Positions 7,863 to 16,407 of a stretch of 64,000 nt of DNA are shown in pieces. The stretch is from the NCBI GenBank assembly GCA_003228115.1, contig QEVV01000005.1:62001-126000 (forward strand). Direction: 5' to 3'. Source of the DNA: Chloroflexota bacterium (GTDB lineage Bacteria; Chloroflexota; Dehalococcoidia; Lucifugimonadales; SAR202-VII-2). Position 1 is the first letter of the stretch; each line of letters begins with the position of its first letter. The notes under the pieces are model-generated. The model was not told the DNA's origin. It saw only the letters and a program-made list of their open reading frames with translations, and did not search any database. The translations under genes and the position numbers were made by a program.

Positions 7863-7906
7863 CTAGACTGAATCCGCAAATGCAAGAAGGGCAAGGAGGA
7901 GGAGCG

Positions 7907-9007
7907 ATGGCCAGGAACAGTTCAGAGAGAGTCGTTGTTGACGCAGATGGACACATTTTTGAGGACTCTCAGGCAATCGTGCAGCGCATGCCTGAGCCCT
8001 ACCGGGAAACTGCGCTCATCCATCCCTTTGAGCCCTTTCCCCCCTTCGACCATCTTCACTCCGCGCGCCTCGTGGAGATGCCGGAGGGCGCATTCAATTC
8101 CAAGGTCGGCCCGGAGGAGTGGCTAGACTTCCTGGATGAGGTTGGCGTGGAAGCCACGGTGCTCTACCCCACCGCTGGAGTCGCTGCCTCGAACATCGTC
8201 AACCCGGACTGGGCCATCGACGCCACGCGAGCCTACAACGACTGGCTCCACGACACCTACCTCAAGCGCAGTCCTCGCTTTCAAGGCGTGGCCCTGCTGC
8301 CCATGACGGAGCCTGAGGCCGCAGCCGAGGAGCTTCGCCGGGTGGTGGAAGAGCTGGGCATGTGCGGCGCAGCGTTGCCGTCCAACAGCCTCCACGGCCA
8401 GCCGCTGGGCTCGCCCTTCTACAAGAAGCTCTACGAGACCGCCAACGAACTGGGGTGCTGCATCGCAGTGCACGGCGGGGTGCATGGTGGCATGGGCATG
8501 GACGGCCTGGACCCCTATGCCGGCGTGCACGGCATCGCCCACCCGCTTGGCCAGATTATTTCGATGGCGTCCATTGTGCTCAACGGCGTTCTGGAGAAGT
8601 ACCCAAACATCAACTTTGGCTTTCTCGAAGGCGGCGTGGCCTGGTTCCTGCTCTGCATGGAGCGGTTCGATAGCTCGTACTCAACGCACAAGATGAAAGA
8701 CATGCGGGGCCGCTACCTCACCCTAAATCCGGGCGAGAACATCAGCGACTACATGATTCGTTACGCCAAGGCCGGCAGAATCTTTGTGGGATGCGAGGGT
8801 GGCGAGCCCCTTCTCGGCACGGCGGTGCGAATGGTCGGCAGCGAGCCTTTCATGTACTCCACGGACTTCCCTCACGAGGTCAACAGCACGACCTGCAGGG
8901 AGGAGATGGACGAGTTGATCGAGAGCGAGGAGCTTTCAGTTCAAGACAAAGAGGCCATTCTCCACCTGAACGCCGAGGCCTTCTACCGCCTGAAACCATC
9001 TGCGTAG
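7907..9007 (+). CDS. Amidohydrolase-2 family metal-dependent hydrolase
   Basis: 366 residues, a TIM-barrel hydrolase or decarboxylase of the ACMSD/amidohydrolase-2 group. It opens with VVDADGHIFED, the D-x-D/H strand-1 motif with HIF in place of HxH, has HGGVHGG in mid protein (metal histidine region, about residue 190) and ends with YSTDFPHEV, the conserved Asp of strand 8. Members decarboxylate or hydrolyse aromatic or cyclic acids; the substrate is unknown. The ATG at 7907 has AAGGAGG at 7893-7899; an upstream in-frame ATG at 7880 lacks one. A distant paralogue lies at 38693. Confidence 0.85.
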   Translation: MARNSSERVVVDADGHIFEDSQAIVQRMPEPYRETALIHPFEPFPPFDHLHSARLVEMPEGAFNSKVGPEEWLDFLDEVGVEATVLYPTAGVAASNIVNPDWAIDATRAYNDWLHDTYLKRSPRFQGVALLPMTEPEAAAEELRRVVEELGMCGAALPSNSLHGQPLGSPFYKKLYETANELGCCIAVHGGVHGGMGMDGLDPYAGVHGIAHPLGQIISMASIVLNGVLEKYPNINFGFLEGGVAWFLLCMERFDSSYSTHKMKDMRGRYLTLNPGENISDYMIRYAKAGRIFVGCEGGEPLLGTAVRMVGSEPFMYSTDFPHEVNSTTCREEMDELIESEELSVQDKEAILHLNAEAFYRLKPSA

Positions 9008-9013
9008 TCGTCT

Positions 9014-9031
9014 TTCCGGCGAAAGCCGGAA
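9014..9031. repeat. GNRA-tetraloop hairpin of the TTCCGGC-GAAA type
   Basis: TTCCGGC-GAAA-GCCGGAA forms a perfect 7-bp stem with a GAAA loop, seven bases behind the amidohydrolase stop. The following ATCCAGG extends the common dispersed bacterial form of this element. It may help end the upstream transcript. Confidence 0.7.
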
Positions 9032-9111
9032 TCCAGGGAGCATACATCCAGCAAATGCGTAGGCCGGGCATGGCTCCGGCGTGGGTGCGGAAATAGCGGA
9101 GTTGGGGGAAA

Positions 9112-9180
9112 TTTGTCATGCTGAGAAGTCGGTTAACCGCCTCGGTTTACTACCGCCTTTCCGCCGACGAAGCATCTCAG
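9112..9180 (+). repeat. Dispersed intergenic repeat R1, copy A
   Basis: Starts TTTGTCATGCTGAG, continues AAGTCGGTTAACC and ends CCGCCGACGAAGCATCTCAG. It is one of three copies in this window, with 23900-23963 and 28722-28789. The ends are strongly conserved and the middle varies. All copies lie between genes. Confidence 0.85.
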
Positions 9181-9294
9181 CGCCTGCCATTTTCAGTCGC
9201 TGTGCCTAAAGAACGACCCCCGTCCTGGCCGATTCGGGTGGGGTTCCGGCAGAGACCCTTATCTGCCGCCTGTCATGAGCGTCCCCAACCGAAC

Positions 9295-10545
9295 CTACAG
9301 AACAGCCTCAACCTTCTGAAGCCGCACCCGTCGCGCCGCCGCCAGAACCAGCAGACCGGCGGCAATCGTGACCACGAAGCCAGCCCCGGCAAGCACAACG
9401 AAGGCCCAGTCAGTGCTGTAGTGCTGCACCACCCATCCAGTCAGCACCCCGGACGCGGACCCAACAACGTAGAAAGCAAGGATGAGGAACCCAAAGAGTC
9501 TCCCTTGAATTCGGCGTGGGGTGTAGTCGGCCAGAAGCGTCATGTAGGAAGGCTGGGCCATGAAGTAGAAGAAGATGAACAGGCCAGCGGCGGCTAGCAA
9601 AAGGACGCCATTGGCGGATGCCGTGAGGAGTAGCGTCGGGGCTAGCACCAAGGTCAGCACCAGGGTCAGTTTTTCTCTCGCAAACCGCTCCCCAAGGTGG
9701 CCGCCGATGAACTGGCCGAAGGAAGCGAAGATGAGGACGGCAGCCGTCAGGGTCCCCGCCATAGCTTCGGTGTTGGAACCCAGGAATGTGTCAGAAACGT
9801 TAGCCTGGATATGGGTCGGCAGGAAGACCGCAATCCCCCGGTAGATGAAGCCATACATCGTGTTGATGAAGAAGATGAGCCCAATGAGCAGGAGGAATGG
9901 CTTGATAGAGGCCAGCACTCCCCCACCCTTGTCGCCTGCAACCGCCTCCTCAGTATCATCCGTCTGAGGTTCTTCGAGCTTCGCCTTCGCCAAGATAAAG
10001 GCGACCGCCAAAAACATCACCCCGAATGCCACCAGCGACGCGCGCCAACTGATTAGGGCGGCCAGACCTCCGCCGATCGCTGGGGCCAAGACAATGCCGA
10101 AGCTCCCGGCCACGCCGTGGTAGCCCATTGCCTTGGTTCGCGCTCGCACCGAGCGCGTGATGAATGAAATGCCCACGGGGTGATACATACCGGCCGCTAG
10201 GCCAAGCATGGTCATCGTGACGGCAAACATAACCGTGTTCTGCGAGAACGCCATCGCTATGCACATGACCCCGGACCCAGCCGTAGACAGCGCCAGCGTG
10301 CGTCGAGAACCGGTTTTATCGGCGAGCCATCCCGCTGGAACGGCACTGATCCCGTAGCCCACGGCATAGGCAGTGCCAATGCTCCCCAGCACCAGCTCTC
10401 CCACTCCGAAGGTGAGGCCCACCTGGATCAGGACTGCGGCGTATGCCCATTCCGGCGTGTGGCTAAGGGCGTGGGCCAGCCCGGTGTAGGCGATCACCGT
10501 GCGTTCCTGCCGGTTCATGCGTTGCGGGCTGGCTTTGTCGGCCAA
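9295..10545 (-). CDS. MFS transporter
   Basis: 416 residues with 12 predicted membrane segments and a polar central loop (about residues 195-215, EEPQTDDTEEAVAGDK). The segment WLADKTGSRRTLALST between helices 2 and 3 is the MFS motif A type (G/L-x-x-D-x-x-G-R-R). It is a cytoplasmic-membrane secondary transporter or exporter; the substrate is unknown. The start is a TTG at 10545 with GGAGA five bases upstream; the ATG at 10518 (MNRQERTV) is the alternative but has no ribosome site. It is convergent with the amidohydrolase gene, and the gap between them holds repeats. Confidence 0.85.
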   Translation of the reverse strand: MADKASPQRMNRQERTVIAYTGLAHALSHTPEWAYAAVLIQVGLTFGVGELVLGSIGTAYAVGYGISAVPAGWLADKTGSRRTLALSTAGSGVMCIAMAFSQNTVMFAVTMTMLGLAAGMYHPVGISFITRSVRARTKAMGYHGVAGSFGIVLAPAIGGGLAALISWRASLVAFGVMFLAVAFILAKAKLEEPQTDDTEEAVAGDKGGGVLASIKPFLLLIGLIFFINTMYGFIYRGIAVFLPTHIQANVSDTFLGSNTEAMAGTLTAAVLIFASFGQFIGGHLGERFAREKLTLVLTLVLAPTLLLTASANGVLLLAAAGLFIFFYFMAQPSYMTLLADYTPRRIQGRLFGFLILAFYVVGSASGVLTGWVVQHYSTDWAFVVLAGAGFVVTIAAGLLVLAAARRVRLQKVEAVL

Positions 10546-10702
10546 GAAGGTCTCCGGTGAATTGTTCGCCGAGGGCGTTAGCGGGAGAATGCAAGCGATG
10601 TGGTTGAAAACAGCCTAGCTAAGGCGAAGACACGGCTAGCTGAGGCCCTCAATTGATACTAAGCAAAGTCAAAAGACAACCCTTACATCAGACAGAGTCG
10701 GA

Positions 10703-10894
10703 TCAGTTCTGATCGATGATCATCTGGCGGACATGGGCGTCCATCATCTGCTGCATCTGCTGTATTGCCTCAGGACTCTTGCCCTCGAAGAGGCCCGAGT
10801 GGACCGTTTCGCCATGCGCCATCATCGCGGCAAGGAGCACTTCAGTGGTTTCTTCCTCAAGTACGGCATCGCAACCCTCACATGCCAACTTCAT
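10703..10894 (-). CDS. Small DUF1059-like protein
   Basis: 63 residues. KLACEGCDAVLEEETTEVLLAAMMAHGETVHS has the pattern of DUF1059 proteins (C-x-x-C near the start, then helix and H-x(3-6)-H), which may bind zinc. A second, amphipathic helix rich in Met and Gln follows (IQQMQQMMDAHVRQM). The ATG at 10894 has AAGGGAAGG upstream. The family has no proven function. It stands alone, upstream of the MFS gene on the same strand with a gap of about 160 bases. Confidence 0.7.
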   Translation of the reverse strand: MKLACEGCDAVLEEETTEVLLAAMMAHGETVHSGLFEGKSPEAIQQMQQMMDAHVRQMIIDQN

Positions 10895-11222
10895 ATGCCT
10901 TCCCTTCCGAATACTGGATTAGTAGTGCGACAATGAGTCTACATGAGGGTGACCAAGGTGAATACCGCGGGAAGTTTGGAGTGCCCTCGGGAAAGATAGT
11001 GCTGGGTCGGCGCAACCAAGGCCAGATAGCAAGGTTGCGCGTCAGCGCCTGCTAGGCACTTCTCCGCTTCCATTCCTGCTCCACTCCTGACACGCTCCTT
11101 AGTTGATCGTTATCTCATCAAAGCAACGTATCCCTTGTCGAAGGGATCGTGCCCAACCAATTGGGGAAAAGAGATTCATTGAACGCTCAAGAACAGCCAC
11201 GTATCGAAGGGAAAGCAGCCAT
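10895..11222. other. Divergent intergenic region, no gene seen
   Basis: About 330 bases between two divergent genes, so it must hold both promoters. I found no pair of hexamers good enough to name, no long hairpin with a T-run, and no copy of the window's repeats. Confidence 0.4.
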
Positions 11223-12356
11223 ATGAAGTGGTTGCTGTCCAGCATCGCTCTTGCTCTATTGACCGTAGCCTGCGGCGGCGCGGCCAACGAAAACGGAGCG
11301 TCGAGCCCCGATGGGCCGTCGGTTGGCGCGCCAGCAGCGAGCCCAACACAGATGGACGAGCAACCCCAGAGCACCGGTTTCCCGTTTCCCGTCGCTGAAA
11401 CGACCCCCCTACCTACGTCGCCGCTCTCCCAGTCGACAATGGAACCCACTGCGACGCTGGCGGCGTCAGGGGTGGTCGTCAACATCTCAACGTCGTTCGA
11501 AACCGTGTACTACACCGTCAATGGCCAGACCACGGAGGAAATATTCGACTCAGTGAGAACCAACGGGCCTGAGGCTGAAGTCGCAGACGGTCACTTCGCC
11601 GCCGGTCTTACTGAGAACGCCGTTTCCTTCCAGTATGCCTTCCAGGATGGTCCCGGTTACTGCCAAATCGAGTCAGTGAACATTTCGCTTGATCTGACAG
11701 TGACACTGCCTAGGCACGCAGCGGAGTCGTCTCTATCAGCCATCCAATCGGGACATTGGCGGGACTTCGAGGCCAGGATCGCTGTCCACGAGCAGCGGCA
11801 TGTAGACATCCATCTCCAACGAATCGCCATCTTCAAGACTCATGTGGAAAGCCTTCCCGTAAGGGCCGCCGACTGCAATACGTTGGAAAACACCTTAACC
11901 CTGGCCTGGAGAGACGAGAAGGTCATCAATGACCAGGCTCAAGACGCCTTCCATCAGGAGGAGGCGCTGGAGTCAGAAGCCGTTCGCACCCCACTCCTTA
12001 ACCAAATCAGCCAGCACCTCGCCGAAAGGGACCGGCTTCAGGTTGAAATCGATTCCGTGTCTCTGGAGCTTGAACGCCTTAGGAGCGAAATAACTAACCT
12101 TGGCCAACAAACGCAGCCCTTGACGGAACGCATTGCCGACATTCAGGCGGCCTATCCCGACCTAACGCTCCCGCCCGACGTCTTCACCGAATATTCCGCA
12201 CTTCAAGACAGCTACAACGCCATCAACGACCAGCGCGATTTCTTGGTCGACAGGCTTAATAGCCTCGTCAACCAGCACAATAAAAACGTCGCGGAGTTCA
12301 ACCGGCTGACGGCTTTAGCGAACACTCTTACCGAAGACCTGAACTGGCTTCCCTGA
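11223..12356 (+). CDS. Lipoprotein with DUF922-like HExxH protease domain and coiled coil
   Basis: 377 residues. The N-terminus MKWLLSSIALALLTVACGG is a lipoprotein signal with C18 as the lipidated residue. A low-complexity Ser/Thr/Pro linker to about residue 80 follows. The next domain (about 80-215) carries HEQRHVDIH (H189, E190, H193), an HExxH zinc-protease site in the setting known for DUF922 (start YTVNGQTTEEIFDSVRTNGP). Residues 260-375 form a long heptad-rich coiled coil (RDRLQVEIDSVSLELERLR...), an addition to the domain. It should sit outside the membrane and hydrolyse peptide bonds; the target is unknown. ATG 11223 is chosen over the longer open frame from 11103 because it gives a clean lipoprotein signal. 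Confidence 0.75.
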   Translation: MKWLLSSIALALLTVACGGAANENGASSPDGPSVGAPAASPTQMDEQPQSTGFPFPVAETTPLPTSPLSQSTMEPTATLAASGVVVNISTSFETVYYTVNGQTTEEIFDSVRTNGPEAEVADGHFAAGLTENAVSFQYAFQDGPGYCQIESVNISLDLTVTLPRHAAESSLSAIQSGHWRDFEARIAVHEQRHVDIHLQRIAIFKTHVESLPVRAADCNTLENTLTLAWRDEKVINDQAQDAFHQEEALESEAVRTPLLNQISQHLAERDRLQVEIDSVSLELERLRSEITNLGQQTQPLTERIADIQAAYPDLTLPPDVFTEYSALQDSYNAINDQRDFLVDRLNSLVNQHNKNVAEFNRLTALANTLTEDLNWLP

Positions 12357-12433
12357 CTGCTGATCGCACCCACATCCAGCCGCCTGGATAAGCAAGCGCA
12401 GAGTGCACGGCTCGATCCTCGTCACCGAGCCAT

Positions 12434-12461
12434 GTAGGGGCGTTTAATTAAACGCCCCTAC
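12434..12461. repeat. 28-bp perfect palindrome P1, copy 1
   Basis: Arms GTAGGGGCGTTT and its reverse complement flank a central AATT. A second copy at 58199-58226 differs by one compensated pair (C-G in place of T-A next to the centre), which argues for selection on the paired form. It lies 78 bases behind the lipoprotein gene and may act as a terminator or REP-like element. The rest of the 337-base gap (12357-12693) shows nothing else. Confidence 0.9.
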
Positions 12462-12693
12462 GCTTGCCGTTTGCGACTTTTGGCGTTTCCAGATGGGCCA
12501 ACCCACTTTTAAAACATCCTCAACTGAGCGCCCCACGCCTGGTATCCGACATCCTCAATTCTTGAGCTAGCGCGCCGTTGCCCCGGTCCGGCCCCCACCC
12601 CTGCCCTCATCCGTCGCCAACCCGCTATAATCTCCGCATCACGACCCCGTCGTCCACGGTGTCAGCATCTCTTCCCGACCGAGGTAAGTGTTT

Positions 12694-13740
12694 ATGGCGC
12701 AGCAGCAAAAGCCGATAGGGGTTCATCTGACGGGTGGAGTGAATCTGCCCGATGCGGAAACCGTTTTCCGCACGCTGAGCGATATTCTCGGCACGCGTCT
12801 CCGGCGCGTTCCCGATGGCGAGACTGGCATCAGACGCCGCTGGCTGGGGTGGCAGAGCGATCTCCTTGCCCCTCACCCCCAGTTGCAGAGAGTGCCCCGC
12901 TCCGAAGAGGGTCACGCTAGGGACGAACTCCTTGAACTGAGACCAGGAGTCCGACCAGAAGATTTGGTCATATCCGACATAGGCTATGCTCGCGTTGCCA
13001 TTGAGTCCTACGGCATCTTCTCATCGCTGAAAGCCCAAGGGATCCTGCCTGCGCAATGGCGTTTCCAGGTCAGCATTCCTTCCGCCTTTGGTTTCACGAT
13101 GATGTACGTTCGACCCGACATGCAGGCTGCCTTCGAGCCCGCCTATGCCAAACGTCAGTTGGAAGAGGTTGAGGAGATCTGCGCTGCCATCCCGCACGAC
13201 CAGCTAGCCGTTCAGTGGGACATTGCATCAGAGTTTGGCCTTCTCGAAGGCCTCTACCCGGCCTATATCGGCAACGACTTTGAAGCAGTCATTGCCCGGC
13301 TGGTCACACTTGGTAACGCCGTGCCGGAAGATGTTCAGATGGGCTTTCACCTATGCTACGGAGACCACGGCCACGAGCATTTCAAGCAGCCTGACGACAT
13401 TGGCCTTCTTGTACGCGTCGCCAACGGCATTGTGGCGGGCCTAGCGCGTCAGCTCACCTGGATTCATATGCCTGTACCGCACGACCGCAACGACGACGCT
13501 TATTTCGGTCCACTAAAGACCCTGAAGCTCAACCCGGACACCGAGCTCTATCTTGGGCTGGTGGCCTATGGAAATCACAACGATGGTCCTGAAGGCGCAC
13601 TGCGCAGGGTTGCAGCCGCCAGGACTTCGGCTCAGATCAGCTTCGGAATCTCCACGGAATGTGGTTTGGCCCGGGAGCCTAGAGAGACTGTCACTGACGT
13701 GCTGCGGGTATTGGCCCAAGCAGCGGAACCCGTCGCCTAA
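12694..13740 (+). CDS. MetE/UROD-like TIM-barrel protein, putative methyltransferase
   Basis: 348 residues, the size of the catalytic C-terminal barrel of cobalamin-independent methionine synthase. Zinc-ligand motifs seem kept: GFHLCYGD gives H219-x-C221 and STECGLAR gives C323, comparable with HxC and CGL of MetE; LAVQWDIASEFG resembles the Q-x-D-E strand, with D in place of D-E. Inferred role: zinc-dependent methyl or alkyl transfer to or from a thiol. The true acceptor is unknown and it lacks the MetE N-terminal domain. ATG 12694 has GAGGTAAG seven bases upstream; a GTG two codons earlier (12688) is too close to that site. Confidence 0.65.
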   Translation: MAQQQKPIGVHLTGGVNLPDAETVFRTLSDILGTRLRRVPDGETGIRRRWLGWQSDLLAPHPQLQRVPRSEEGHARDELLELRPGVRPEDLVISDIGYARVAIESYGIFSSLKAQGILPAQWRFQVSIPSAFGFTMMYVRPDMQAAFEPAYAKRQLEEVEEICAAIPHDQLAVQWDIASEFGLLEGLYPAYIGNDFEAVIARLVTLGNAVPEDVQMGFHLCYGDHGHEHFKQPDDIGLLVRVANGIVAGLARQLTWIHMPVPHDRNDDAYFGPLKTLKLNPDTELYLGLVAYGNHNDGPEGALRRVAAARTSAQISFGISTECGLAREPRETVTDVLRVLAQAAEPVA

Positions 13741-13808
13741 CGTTCACGCTAGACCCTTAATAGAATCAACCAAAAGCGAATACCCATAGCCAGCCAAGGA
13801 GCCCCCCA

Positions 13809-14045
13809 ATGGCAACCCGCGCCTACATTCTCATCGAAACCGCTGTGGGCAAAACCCGCGAAGTCGTCGACGCCCTGACCGCATGGCCCGAACTCGTTCA
13901 GGTTGACCCGGTCACCGGACCCTATGACATCATCGCCGTCGTAGACGTCGACAACCTCAGCACCGTTGGAGAGTTGGTCACCGGGAAGATCCACACCGTC
14001 GCTGGCATCGTGCGAACGGTTACCTGCCTGTCGGTTGCTGGTTAG
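13809..14045 (+). CDS. Stand-alone Lrp/AsnC RAM-domain protein
   Basis: 78 residues, only the ligand-binding (RAM) half of an Lrp/AsnC regulator with no helix-turn-helix. AYILIETAVGKTREVVDALTAWP and VTGPYDIIAVVDVDN are the standard beta-alpha-beta text with the conserved G-x-Y/F-D. Such stand-alone domains form rings that bind amino acids. AAGGAG lies just upstream of the ATG. The acyl-CoA dehydrogenase gene starts nine bases after its stop, so the two are probably cotranscribed; the protein might sense a product of that pathway. Confidence 0.88.
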   Translation: MATRAYILIETAVGKTREVVDALTAWPELVQVDPVTGPYDIIAVVDVDNLSTVGELVTGKIHTVAGIVRTVTCLSVAG

Positions 14046-14054
14046 GAGCAGGGT

Positions 14055-15191
14055 ATGGATCTAGGCCTAAGCCAGCTCCAGCAGATGCTCAAGGCAAGTG
14101 CGCGGGGCGTCCTAGAACGGGAATGCCCAACAACTCTTGTCCGCGAGATGGAGCGGGACGAACGAGGTTACCCAGACTCCCTTTGGTCGCTTATCACTGA
14201 ACAGGGTTGGCTGGGCTTGGTAGTCCCAGAAAGCGAGGGAGGTGAGGGAGGCGACTTCGTCGACCTCTGCGTCCTGTTGGAGGAGATGGGCCGCTACCTG
14301 TTGCCCGGGCCCTTCTGTTCCAACGTGACCGAAGGCATCTTGCCACTCCTGGAGTTCGGATCTGAGTCACAGCGGCAATCGCTGCTGCCCCTGGCGCTTC
14401 GCGGCGAGTGCATCGTCGCTTTAGCCCAGCTTGAGCCTTCTGCTATGCACGACGCTGACGGTATTCAGATGACCGCTACTCCGGCAGGTGGCGATTACAT
14501 CCTTTCCGGCACCAAGCTGTTTGTGCGCTCCGCTAACGTGGCGAACTACTTCATTGTCCCCGCTCGAACCTCTGCCATCGCCGGTCGCCCAGAGTCCGGC
14601 ATCACATGCTTCCTGCTTCCGGCTAGCGCCGATGGCCTCACGATCCATTCGCTCGACACAATGGGCGACGACAGGCAAGGAGAGGTCTCCTTCGACGGTG
14701 TCCGGGTCTCGCAGGGCGCCATCCTTGGCAGCCCTGAACAGGGATGGGAAGTTGTGAAGAGAGTCGGCCAATACGCCTCTGTCGCTGAATGTGCTTGGAT
14801 GGCGGGCGGTGCTGAGGCAGTCCTGGACATGACTGTCCAATTCGTCACCCAGCGAGTCCAGTTCGACAAGCCGGTAGGCAGCTTTCAGGCCGTCCAACAC
14901 CACTGCGCCAACATGGCAATCGACCTTGATGCCTCACGGAACATTACCTACCGAGCCGCATGGCAGTTGGCCAAGGGCGATGATGCTGAGTACGAAACCG
15001 CCTTGGCCAAAGGGTTCGTCAGTAGTGCTTATCAGCGGATTTGCGAACTCGCCCATCAGTGTCACGGAGCGATAGGCTTCTCCATGGAGCACGACCTGCA
15101 ACTCTATACGCGTCGGGCCAAGGTATCGGAACTTGCCTTCGGCAACTCCGACGTCCAACGCGAAGCCCTTGCCAGGACATTCGAGCGCTAG
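14055..15191 (+). CDS. Acyl-CoA dehydrogenase family protein
   Basis: 378 residues, the standard length. It is an FAD enzyme for alpha-beta dehydrogenation of an acyl-CoA. An N-terminal helical domain (1-115) has GWLGLVVPESEGGEGG and the LLEEMGRY segment, a beta domain is in the middle (ALAQLEPSA, near 130, in place of the usual A-x-TEP), and the C-terminal helical domain ends with QCHGAIGFSMEHDLQLYTRRAK. The catalytic Glu usually found in the last domain is not obvious: the GxE(x)GxG stretch reads HGAIGFSMEHD. Substrate unknown. AGGAG precedes the ATG. Confidence 0.85.
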   Translation: MDLGLSQLQQMLKASARGVLERECPTTLVREMERDERGYPDSLWSLITEQGWLGLVVPESEGGEGGDFVDLCVLLEEMGRYLLPGPFCSNVTEGILPLLEFGSESQRQSLLPLALRGECIVALAQLEPSAMHDADGIQMTATPAGGDYILSGTKLFVRSANVANYFIVPARTSAIAGRPESGITCFLLPASADGLTIHSLDTMGDDRQGEVSFDGVRVSQGAILGSPEQGWEVVKRVGQYASVAECAWMAGGAEAVLDMTVQFVTQRVQFDKPVGSFQAVQHHCANMAIDLDASRNITYRAAWQLAKGDDAEYETALAKGFVSSAYQRICELAHQCHGAIGFSMEHDLQLYTRRAKVSELAFGNSDVQREALARTFER

Positions 15192-15250
15192 GCGCCTCGC
15201 CCGTCCGGATGAACCACTCCTCGTTCAGCTATATCCCATAGGAGCCCATC

Positions 15251-15592
15251 GTGAACGACTGCGTCTTCTGCAAGATTGGCGCCGGTGATATCCCGAGCAC
15301 CATGCTCCATAAAGATGAAGATGTTTACGTCATCGCAGACATCAATCCGAAGGCCCCTACCCACCTCCTCATCATCCCATTGGAGCACGTGGGTGCGCTC
15401 ACTGATGATGCCCCTGGACGCACTGCCGTTTTGGGAAGAATGGTGGAGGTGGCCTCAGAAATGGCGAAGCAAGAAGGTATCGCTTCCAGCGGATACCGCC
15501 TGATCATCAATCAGGGTCCCGATTCAGGGCAAGAAGTACCCCATCTCCACCTTCACCTGCTTGCGGGGCGGCGTCTCGGGGCGATGGGGTAA
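15251..15592 (+). CDS. HIT family nucleotide hydrolase
   Basis: 113 residues, a typical Hint/HIT protein. CVFCKIGAGDIPS starts the fold, the second half holds DINPKAPTHLLIIPLEHV, and the histidine triad is H98-L-H100-L-H102-LL. These enzymes cleave the phosphate link in AMP-lysine, AMP-NH2 or Ap4A-type substrates. The two cysteines of the first loop (C4, C7) fit a partial zinc site; the family's other zinc ligands are not clear. The start is a GTG with AGGAG upstream. It overlaps the YqeK gene by one base (TAATG), so both are in one operon and both can act on dinucleotides. Confidence 0.92.
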   Translation: MNDCVFCKIGAGDIPSTMLHKDEDVYVIADINPKAPTHLLIIPLEHVGALTDDAPGRTAVLGRMVEVASEMAKQEGIASSGYRLIINQGPDSGQEVPHLHLHLLAGRRLGAMG

Positions 15593-16191
15593 TGGCCTCA
15601 GCCAAGACCCACGACGAAATAGAAGCTTACGTTAGAAGCCTACACCCCTCGCTGGTTGAACATATTCAACGTGTGAGGCTTGAAGCCCAAACGCTCGCAA
15701 AGCGATTCCAGTTGGATGAAGACCGCGTCGACCTTGCAACAACCGCCCATGACATAGCCAGGCTCACAGCCGCTTCAGAACTTCTCCGCTTAGCCCAGGA
15801 ATACCACCTGCAGGTTCATCCGGTGGAAGAGGACCTGCCGGTCTTGCTCCACGGTCCCGTTGGTGCCGAGTGGCTGCGAAGACGTTTCGCCTTGGACGAC
15901 CACGAAGTACTGGAAGCGATCCGCTGGCACTCAACAGCAACCCGCGGACTGAGCCCATTGGGAAAGGCTGTCTTCCTTGCTGACAAGCTAGATCTAGAAA
16001 AGGCGGGACGCTATCCCTTCCAGCCTAAGGTCAGAGCCCTAGCCCATGAAGACCTAGACGCTGCTGTCCTTTACTTCTTGAACCAAGACCTGATGTCGTT
16101 CTTATCGAAGGATGGCATTGCCCACCCAGCATCCCTCGAAGCCCGCAACGAGCTGATCAGGAAGTTCCGGAAAACCCCAGACCATCGGTAG
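15592..16191 (+). CDS. yqeK: HD-domain hydrolase, YqeK-like (Ap4A hydrolase)
   Basis: 199 residues, the YqeK length. The HD pair is H53-D54 in TTAHDIAR; the first metal histidine is in SLVEHIQRV near residue 22, and HGPVGAEWLR and RWHST supply the later histidines, in the order known for YqeK. Known function: symmetrical cleavage of Ap4A to two ADP, limiting this alarmone. Its ATG overlaps the stop of the HIT gene. Two unrelated Np4N-active folds in one operon suggest a dinucleotide-clearing unit. In many bacteria yqeK sits by nadD and rsfS, neither of which is present here. Confidence 0.82.
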   Translation: MASAKTHDEIEAYVRSLHPSLVEHIQRVRLEAQTLAKRFQLDEDRVDLATTAHDIARLTAASELLRLAQEYHLQVHPVEEDLPVLLHGPVGAEWLRRRFALDDHEVLEAIRWHSTATRGLSPLGKAVFLADKLDLEKAGRYPFQPKVRALAHEDLDAAVLYFLNQDLMSFLSKDGIAHPASLEARNELIRKFRKTPDHR

Positions 16192-16407
16192 GCAAGTCAG
16201 GTCTTGGTTGGCAATTTCCCTTGTCTTTCTGAGGAGCTACCGCGACGAAGAACCATAGCGGCGGTGCCATACCCCCTACCCATTTAAATGAGTCGGTACG
16301 GAGCACTCCAGCACTCGCCGTGGTTCTTCACTCCGCTCAGAACGACAAATTTCTCTTTTGTCGCCTTGGGCAACAAGCGCAACAAGTACAGAGGGCCGGC
16401 CCCCCCA

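Noticed and set aside
5547-7906. Direct repeat of the tRNA-Glu 3' end that would mark an att site.
   Set aside because: No copy of TTCGAATCCCGC or of the acceptor end was found downstream, so integration at the tRNA is only an inference from position.
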